From positions 992,001-1,056,000 of the forward strand of contig NZ_FNVA01000001.1 of the NCBI RefSeq assembly GCF_900108185.1: a stretch of 64,000 nucleotides of DNA, written 5' to 3'. The stretch is from Bryocella elongata. GTDB lineage: Bacteria > Acidobacteriota > Terriglobia > Terriglobales > Acidobacteriaceae. This document shows positions 57,301-64,000 of this stretch, piece by piece. The position numbers and the translations under genes are program-made. Numbering within the stretch: position 1 is the first letter of the stretch; each line of letters begins with the position of its first letter. The notes under the pieces were generated by a model that did not search any database, had not been told where the DNA came from, and was given only the letters and a program-made list of their open reading frames with translations.

Positions 57301-57920
57301 GCGTCGTGCGCAACTATCAGGGCACAGCGGCAGCCTTCGAGGGCTCGCTGTCGAACGAAGGTTTGCTCGTGCTCGCCGCTCTCGTGGTGGTGTACATCGT
57401 GCTCGGCGTGCTGTACGAGAGCTTCATTCACCCGATCACGATTCTCTCTACGCTGCCTTCGGCAGGCGTCGGCGCACTTCTCGCACTGCGGATCTTCCAC
57501 CTCGACCTCGACATTGTCGCGATCATTGGCATCATCCTGCTCATCGGTATCGTGAAGAAGAACGGCATCATGATGGTCGACTTCGCGCTTGAGGCCGAGC
57601 GCGATCATGGGATGAACTCGACCGAAGCCATCTACACGGCATCGCTGCTTCGCTTCCGCCCGATTCTCATGACGACGATGGCCGCGCTGCTGGGCGGCAT
57701 TCCCCTTGCCTTTGGATCGGGTATTGGATCGGAGCTGCGCCGTCCGCTGGGCGTTTCGATGGTGGGTGGTCTGCTGCTAAGCCAGGTACTAACCCTCTAC
57801 ACCACGCCGGTGATCTACATCTTCTTCGATAACCTGGGAAGCCGATTCGGACGGAAGACTCAGGAAGGCACCACAGTTCACCCCGATGAGCCGGAGCCGG
57901 AAGCCGCGAGGACGGCATGA
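54393..57920 (+). CDS. mdtB: RND efflux pump subunit (MdtB-like) with low-complexity insert
   Basis: An 1175-aa inner-membrane proton/drug antiporter. Family marks are [52 protein letters not shown], the proton-relay [21 protein letters not shown], and the late [20 protein letters not shown] with [14 protein letters not shown]. Between DIYVQA (about residue 770) and [12 protein letters not shown] (911) lies an insert of about 135 residues made almost only of Ser, Thr, Ala and Gly, ending in eight glycines; relatives go straight from DIYV to VPL. Otherwise intact. Its stop overlaps the next start (ATGA). Confidence 0.92.
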   Translation: [1175 protein letters not shown]

Positions 57921-60900
57921 ACCCGTCCCGTCTCTTCATCGAGCGCCCCGTCGCTACGACGCTGCTGACGATCGCGATCGCCATTGCGGGCATCATCGCG
58001 TTCGTGGTGCTCCCCGTTTCGCCGTTGCCACAGGTGGATTTCCCGACGATCACCGTAGGCGCATCCCTTCCGGGCGCAAGCCCGGACATCATGGCGTCGG
58101 CCGTCGCAACGCCTCTTGAGCGTCAGTTCGGGCACATATCGGGAATCACCGAGATGACCTCGTCGAGCTCCATTGGCACGACGAGCGTCACCCTCCAGTT
58201 CGATCTCAGCCGCGACATTAACGGTGCGGCGCGAGATGTGCAGGCCGGCATCAACGCCGCGCGCACTTACCTCCCAGCCAACCTGCCCTCGAACCCGAGC
58301 TACCGCAAAGTCAATCCCGCGGACTCGCCGATCATGATGCTGTCGCTTCAGTCGGATGTCTATGACATCCCGACGCTCTACGACGAAGCCTCGACAGTGA
58401 TCATGCAGCGCATCTCGCAGATCAATGGCGTGGGCCAGGTCAACGTCGTGGGCGCTTCGTTGCCTGCCGTACGCGTTGAAATCAATCCCGACCAGCTTGC
58501 GAGCTTCGGCATCAGCCTCCCGCAGGTGCAGGCCGTCATCAGCGGTCAGAATTCAAACCTGGCCAAGGGGCAGTTGGCCAATGGAGACAATCGTTACGAC
58601 ATTCTCGCCACGGATCAAATCTCCAAGGCGGAAGCGTACCGACCGCTGGTGATCGGATATCACAACGGCGCTGCCATCCGTCTCCAGGATGTTGCGGAGG
58701 TCATCGATTCACAGCAGACCGTCCGCCAGGCTGGCTACGTAAATGGTCGCCGGTCCGTGAACCTGATGATCCTGCGCCAGCCGGGCGCCAACATCATTCA
58801 GACGGTCGAGGCGGTGAAGGCTTCCCTGCCATCGCTTCAAGCGACGATTCCGAAGGGCGAACATCTCGGAATCATCCTCGATCGCACGTTGACCATCCGC
58901 GCATCGGTGGAAAATATCGAATCCACGCTGCTGGTTTCGGTAGCACTGGTCATCCTGGTCGTCTTCGTCTTCCTGCGTAACGTTCCCGCTACGCTGATCC
59001 CAGCGGTGGTCGTCCCGGTCTCGCTGATCGGAACCTGCGCCATCATGTACCTCTGCGACTTCTCGCTCGATAACCTCTCGCTGATGGCGCTCGCCATCGC
59101 ATCGGGGTTCGTGGTGGATGACGCGATCGTTGTGATGGAGAACATCTCCCGTCATATCGAAGATGGAATGACCCCGTTCCAGGCATCGCTGCGCGGAGCG
59201 AGAGAGATTGGCCCAACGGTCTTCACCATCAGCATCTCGCTGATCGCGGTTTTCATTCCTCTGCTCATGATGGGCGGAATTATCGGTCGCCTGTTCCGCG
59301 AGTTCGCCATCACGCTCTCGGCTTCCATCCTGGTATCGATGGTTGTTTCGCTGACGACCACTCCGATGATGTGTTCGCGGGTGCTCCGGTCCGAGCACAA
59401 CGTCGAACATGGCCGGATCTGGAAGCTGAGCGAGCTCTTCTTCACGAAACTCATCAACGGCTATAAACGCAGCCTCAACTGGGTGCTGGATCATCCCGCG
59501 CTTGTCCTGCTGGTATTCCTCTGCACGCTTGGACTCAACGTCTACCTGCTGATCAAGATTCCCGGCGGCTTCTTCCCGCAGCAGGATACGGGAGTCATCA
59601 ATGGTGGAATGCAAGGGCCGCAAAGTACGTCGTTCTATGCGATGAACAGCGCCGTGCAGCAGTCCGTAAAGATCATCAAGGATGATCCGGCTGTACAGAA
59701 CGTGATGGCCTTCACGGGAGGCCAGGGTTCAACGAATGGCGGCTTCGTCTTCGTTGCCCTCAAGCCGCTCGATGAACGCGGTATCAGCGCGACAGACGTG
59801 ATCAACCGTCTGCGCCCCAAGCTTGCACGAGTCTCCGGAGCCGCAACGTTCCTCAATGCCGTGCAGGACATTCGCATGGGCGGCCGTCAATCGAACGCCC
59901 AGTTCCAGTACACCATCTCCGCGGACACGACTGCCCAACTTCAGGAGTGGGGGCCGAAGTTGGCCGCCGAACTCCGGAAGGTTCCCGGCATTCAGGACGT
60001 AAACAGCGATCAGCAGAACCATGGTCTTCAGGCGCTTCTTACCTATGACCGTGCGACGGCAGCGCGTCTTGGCGCCACGCCGCAATTGCTGGATCAGACC
60101 CTGTACGCCGCCTTTGGTCAGTCCGAAGTCTCCACGATCTATTCGGAGCTGAACCAGTACTACGTCGTGATGGAGGTTGCGCCGAAGTATTGGCAGACTC
60201 CTGAGGGCCTCAAGCACGACTACCTCATCCCGACGAAGGGTGGCGGTGCGATTCCGCTCGACTCGGTGCTCACATACGCACCCTCGACATCGCCCCTTTC
60301 GGTGAACCATACAGGCCTATTCCCCAGCGTAACGATCAGCTTCAACCTCGGCGCGGGAGTATCTCTCGGCCAGGCGACTCAGCTGATTCAGGGCATTCAG
60401 CAGAAGCTGAACATGCCGGAGAGTGTGAAGGGCCACTTCGCTGGTACGGCGCAGGCCTACAAGCAATCGCTGGGTACCGAGCCTTACCTCATCATGACGG
60501 CGATCCTCGCCGTATACCTGGTTCTGGGCATGCTGTACGAGAGCCTGGTGCACCCGATCACGATCCTCACGACACTGCCGCCCGCCAGCGTAGGCGCGAT
60601 GCTTGCGTTGATCCTTACCGGCGGCGAGCTCGACGTGATGAGCATTATCGGCATCATCCTGCTGATCGGAATCGTAAAGAAGAACGCCATCATGATGATC
60701 GACTTCGCGCTGAACGCTGAACGCAACGAGCACATGAACACCCGCGACTCGATCTTTCAGGCCTCGATCCTGCGCTTCCGGCCGATCCTGATGACGACAG
60801 CGGCTGCGCTGTTTGGCGCGGTTCCGCTTGCCGTCGGAACAGGTATGGGCGCAGAGCTCCGGCGCCCTCTCGGTATCTCTATCATCGGCGGCCTGATCGT

Positions 60901-61021
60901 CAGCCAGGTGTTGACGCTTTACACCACGCCGGTGATCTACCTCTTCATGGACAATCTTCGCCTGAAAGTGCAAGGCGATAAGAACGCAAGACTCTTTACT
61001 GCCCGGCCGGTTCAACTGTAG
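57917..61021 (+). CDS. mdtC: RND efflux pump subunit (MdtC-like)
   Basis: A 1034-aa RND pump protein, normal length, starting [29 protein letters not shown]. It has [27 protein letters not shown], the proton-relay [43 protein letters not shown] and the late [20 protein letters not shown]. Two different RND subunits in tandem after one adaptor are characteristic of MdtABC heteromultimeric pumps. It is translationally coupled to the previous gene and lacks the low-complexity insert found there. Confidence 0.94.
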   Translation: [1034 protein letters not shown]

Positions 61022-61043
61022 GCCCGCGGGAAAGCAGGACACG

Positions 61044-62654
61044 ATGACGCAAACGGTGACCAACACGAATCTCACACGCCTCGGACGCACATCGCTCCGC
61101 GCTAGCGGCCGGACACTTCGGAGCGCTATTGCCCTGAGCACAGCAGTTGCAGCGATGACGCTGGCCGGCTGTAACGTCGGCCCCAAGTACACGCGCGCTG
61201 CCGCTGCGCCACCTCCCCCGGCCTACAAGGAGGCCACACCCGCCACGTATGCGAATCTTCCCGACGGAACGTGGAAACCCGCACAGCCCTCGGATGCGAT
61301 GCTCAAGGGCAAATGGTGGGAGGTCTTCCAGGACCCCGAACTCAACGCTCTCGAAGAGCAGCTCAATATCAACAACCAGAACGTACAACAGTACTTCCAG
61401 AACTTCATGGCGTCGCGCGCTGTAGTGAATGAGGCACGCGCCTCGTTCTTCCCCACGCTGACTACAGCGCCATCGTGGACACGCACTCGCGCCCCTTCCA
61501 CGCTGCGCAACGTCACGACGAGCTCAAGTGGCACGACCGCGGCAACAGCATCCGCGAGCGGGACCACGTCGAGCGTCCTTTCGCTTCCCTTCGACGCTTC
61601 CTGGTCCCCGGATCTCTGGGGCCGTGTCCGCAACCAGGTGAAGGAGTATCAGTTTGCCGCTCAGGTATCAGCAGCTGACCTCGAGAACGAGCGGCTGACC
61701 GAACAAGCATCGCTCGCGATCTACTTCTTCGAGCTTCGCGGTCAGGATGCCCTTCAGGATGTCTACGACAAGACGGTCGATGCCGATCGCAAGTCGTATG
61801 ACCTGACCAAGGCGCTGTATGAGACTGGCATCGATAGCGAAGAGTCCGTCGCTCAAGCCGAGGTAACCCTCGACAACGCAATCGAAGCGCGTACTGGCAT
61901 CGCCACGAATCGCGCGATCTATGAGCACGCGATCGCGACCCTGATCGGCAAGCCCGCAGGCAGCTTTTCCATGCCTGTGAAGGCACTCGCGGCTGAGCCG
62001 CCGGCGCTGCCCATCGGCGTGCCATCGCAGGTGCTTGAGCGTAGACCGGACATCGCTGCAGCGGAGCGCACCATGGCCGAAGCCAATGCCCTGATCGGAG
62101 TCGAAAAGGCTGCGTTCTATCCGACCATTAGCCTCACTGGCGGTGGTGGGCTGGAAGCATCCCACATCACCAGCCTGTTCTCCGCGCCGGCGTTCTTCTG
62201 GTCGTTGGGTTCCTCAGCTTCGGAGACGATCTTCGACGCCGGCCTCCGCAAGGCCACAGTGCAGCAGTACACCGCGCAATACAACGCGGATGTAGCCACC
62301 TATCGCGAGACCGTGCTCACGGCGTTCCAGCAAGTAGAGGACTACCTTGCGACCCTGCGCACGACGTCCGCACAGTCGATCCAGCAGGACACTTCGATCA
62401 AGGCGGCCAGGCGCTACCTCGAACTTGCCAATGCTCGATACGAGACCGGTGTCGATCCTTATCTCAACGTGCTCAGCGCCGAGACCACGTTGCTCAGCGA
62501 CCAGACCACGCAGGTCCAGTTGAAGATCAACGAAATGACTGCAGCCGTGGAGCTGGTGCAGGCACTTGGCGGCGGTTGGGATTCGAGCCAGCTTCCCGCA
62601 GCAACAGCCATCACGAGCGCCGGGGCAGTCGACAAGGTGAAGAACACGCCTTAG
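61044..62654 (+). CDS. NodT/OprM-family outer-membrane efflux lipoprotein
   Basis: A 536-aa outer-membrane channel, the exit duct of the MdtABC-like pump. A long basic leader precedes the lipobox MTLAGC (Cys43), then NVGPKYTRAA, WWEVFQDPELNALEEQLNINNQNV, and the second repeat VPSQVLERRPDIAAAERTMAEANALIGVEKAAFYPTISLTGG. A Ser/Thr-rich loop (about 150-178, NVTTSSSGTTAATASASGT) interrupts the first half. It is 22 bp after the second pump gene and is the last gene of the operon. Confidence 0.93.
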   Translation: MTQTVTNTNLTRLGRTSLRASGRTLRSAIALSTAVAAMTLAGCNVGPKYTRAAAAPPPPAYKEATPATYANLPDGTWKPAQPSDAMLKGKWWEVFQDPELNALEEQLNINNQNVQQYFQNFMASRAVVNEARASFFPTLTTAPSWTRTRAPSTLRNVTTSSSGTTAATASASGTTSSVLSLPFDASWSPDLWGRVRNQVKEYQFAAQVSAADLENERLTEQASLAIYFFELRGQDALQDVYDKTVDADRKSYDLTKALYETGIDSEESVAQAEVTLDNAIEARTGIATNRAIYEHAIATLIGKPAGSFSMPVKALAAEPPALPIGVPSQVLERRPDIAAAERTMAEANALIGVEKAAFYPTISLTGGGGLEASHITSLFSAPAFFWSLGSSASETIFDAGLRKATVQQYTAQYNADVATYRETVLTAFQQVEDYLATLRTTSAQSIQQDTSIKAARRYLELANARYETGVDPYLNVLSAETTLLSDQTTQVQLKINEMTAAVELVQALGGGWDSSQLPAATAITSAGAVDKVKNTP

Positions 62655-62674
62655 CTCTCGTTGTGCCGCATGTG

Positions 62675-62707
62675 TAACGGGGATGACGCTGAGCGTCATC
62701 CCCGTTA
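62675..62707. terminator. Bidirectional terminator, 15-bp stem
   Basis: Arms TAACGGGGATGACGC (62675-62689) and 62693-62707 with a TGA loop pair perfectly over 15 bp. It lies between the converging efflux lipoprotein gene and the CzcC-like TolC gene, followed on the plus strand by TTG TT only. Confidence 0.9.
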
Positions 62708-62729
62708 TTGTTCGCGAATCAATCTGCCT

Positions 62730-64000
62730 CTAAGGCAGCAACTCAGTGGCACTGGCGGCACTCAGCTGATGGATTGCGAGCCAGGTGTTCTGATAGGCGG
62801 TCAAGGCATCTGTTGTGGAGGAGCGGAACTCACGCAGCGCGTCGAGGTAATCGATGAGGGTGAGGCCGCCATGTTCAAACGCGTATTGCGAGATGTTGAG
62901 CACATCGTGTGACTCATCGAGGTAGCGGTCCGAGAAGCGATCAGAGAGCCTGCGAGCCTCGGTGTAACTGACCCATGCCTGGTCGACATCCGACGTCACC
63001 TGGTTCCGCGCCGCCGCCAAGGTGAAGCGGGCGGAGCTGGCCTGAAACTTCGCTGTCTGCTTGTTGCCCTGGTTGCGATCGAACAGCCGCAGCGGAATGT
63101 TGACCGAAAAGCCGACAGTGTTCTCGGTGCCCGCTCGGTCGAACTCCACCTCGGCGGTCGGGTCCGTGGTCCCGTTCGCCACTGCCAGCTTGTAGTTCGC
63201 ATCGGCGGCGTTTACGGCAAAACCGGCTGCGGCAAAGTCCGGGCGAGCAGCGATGGCCTTCTGCTCAAGGGAATCCTTCGTCTCTGCGAGTACAGGAGGG
63301 ATCACCTCTCCTGCAACGTCGAACTGATCCGACGGCTTGTCGATGCCAAGCAACGTCTGCAGCTGGTAGCTGGCCTGCTGCAGGGTTACGATGTCGTTCG
63401 ACTGATCGCTCTCAAAGCTCGACAGCTGCAGGTCAAGGCGCTCGTAGTCGAGCTTAGCGAGATCACCGGCTTTGTAGCGATCCTGCCCGATCTCCACCTC
63501 GTGTCTGTAGTCCTTCAACGTGGCCGTTGACAGCTCCAGAGCTTCCTTCGCGACAAGCATCTTTGTGAAAGCCTGCTTCACTGCGAGGACCGTCTGGCGA
63601 ATCTGGTCGTTCAACTGCGCTTCGGTTTGTGCGCTCGTGGCCTTGGCGTCGTCCATGCGCCAACGCCGCTTCTGGCCTCGCTCAAAGAGCCTCGAGAACT
63701 GCGCACTGTAGTTGTAGGGGTTCGAGGCGCTCTCGTTCTCGGTCACGTCGGTGCCATAGAGCGTGAAGTATGGATTCGCACGGACCGCGGCCTGAATCTC
63801 CTGCCCGCGGACAGCACGGAGATTTTCTTCCGCCGCCAGGATCGTTGGGTTCTTCGCCTTGGCTTGATCGATGGCCTGCTGCAAGGTGAGTGCGCCTGGC
63901 TTCGATCTTGGAGCCTGGCGTGGATCGGCGCCGCGTTGCGCCGAAGCCGCGTAGGCTTCTGCCGCGGAACGAACACTCTGTGCATCAACAGGAGCCGAAG
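62730..64000 (-). CDS. CzcC/CusC-like TolC-family protein (5' end outside window)
   Basis: The frame is open from the stop at 62730 to the right edge without a stop codon, so the start lies beyond 64000; at least 423 residues are visible. The first visible part is Ala/Arg/Ser-rich, then GALTLQQAIDQAKAKNPTILAAEENLRAVRGQEIQAA, the classical first TolC helix. The second repeat contains LEQKAIAARPDFAAAGFAVNAADANYKLAVAN and VGFSVNIPLRLFDRNQGNK. The IPLRLFDRNQGN strand is typical of CzcC-type proteins of heavy-metal RND pumps. The pump genes would be expected to the right. Confidence 0.88.
   Translation of the reverse strand, partial: SAPVDAQSVRSAAEAYAASAQRGADPRQAPRSKPGALTLQQAIDQAKAKNPTILAAEENLRAVRGQEIQAAVRANPYFTLYGTDVTENESASNPYNYSAQFSRLFERGQKRRWRMDDAKATSAQTEAQLNDQIRQTVLAVKQAFTKMLVAKEALELSTATLKDYRHEVEIGQDRYKAGDLAKLDYERLDLQLSSFESDQSNDIVTLQQASYQLQTLLGIDKPSDQFDVAGEVIPPVLAETKDSLEQKAIAARPDFAAAGFAVNAADANYKLAVANGTTDPTAEVEFDRAGTENTVGFSVNIPLRLFDRNQGNKQTAKFQASSARFTLAAARNQVTSDVDQAWVSYTEARRLSDRFSDRYLDESHDVLNISQYAFEHGGLTLIDYLDALREFRSSTTDALTAYQNTWLAIHQLSAASATELLP

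Noticed and set aside
54393..61021. The two RND genes as a recent tandem duplication
   Set aside because: The proteins differ throughout, including the low-complexity insert, and MdtB/MdtC-type pairs are a known ancient arrangement.

Overview
The window looks like chromosomal DNA of a GC-rich Gram-negative soil bacterium. It is most likely an acidobacterium of the Terriglobus/Granulicella/Edaphobacter type. This is an inference from the protein repertoire (a hopanoid operon, a complete Tol-Pal system with a TonB-like TolA substitute, a DUF1501/DUF1800 pair, very long TolC-family proteins, a fused branched-chain E1) and not from any marker RNA. I saw no rRNA, tRNA, CRISPR array, insertion sequence, prophage or integrase, so it reads as core chromosome with scattered lineage-specific genes.

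Layout. 1-3723 (+): tail of an upstream gene, a GerMN-domain membrane protein, glutamate racemase, an EVE-domain protein and a GMC oxidoreductase. 3736-12832 (-): a run transcribed recN, a small metallothionein, ispH, squalene-hopene cyclase (shc), hpnH, an unknown 152-aa gene, hpnA and hpnG. This joins the last isoprenoid step to hopanoid cyclisation and side-chain building. 13089-18736 (+): tolQ, tolR, a tonB/tolA-like gene, tolB, pal and cpoB, the envelope-constriction machine. 18815-26487: a DapA-family protein without the catalytic lysine, a small membrane protein, carAB, a 43-aa secreted His-rich peptide gene below usual gene-finder length, and an alpha/beta-hydrolase-fold membrane protein without its nucleophile.

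26835-34617: a DUF1501/DUF1800 pair, a two-gene unknown cassette (74 aa and 333 aa), and a single-chain fused E1 alpha-beta of a 2-oxo acid dehydrogenase. 34957-42562: a secreted subtilase, a small unknown, MscS, a DUF255 thioredoxin-fold protein and a 696-aa TolC-family protein. 42781-47427: truA, an M20 peptidase, P5C dehydrogenase and a LuxR-type regulator with a degenerate receiver. 47737-52508: a VOC protein, a sugar module (permease, ribokinase, GntR repressor) and a TauE/DUF1634 pair. 52876-62654 (+): an MdtABC-like RND efflux operon with its own outer-membrane lipoprotein. A second, CzcC-like TolC protein runs off the right edge.

The most unusual signals are: the His/Cys-rich micropeptide; the unknown gene inside the hopanoid operon; three proteins from well-known enzyme or regulator families that lack the key catalytic or phosphoacceptor residue; a Ser/Thr/Gly insertion of about 135 residues in the first RND pump; and long perfect inverted repeats (13-22 bp stems, almost no U-tract) at most convergent gene junctions.
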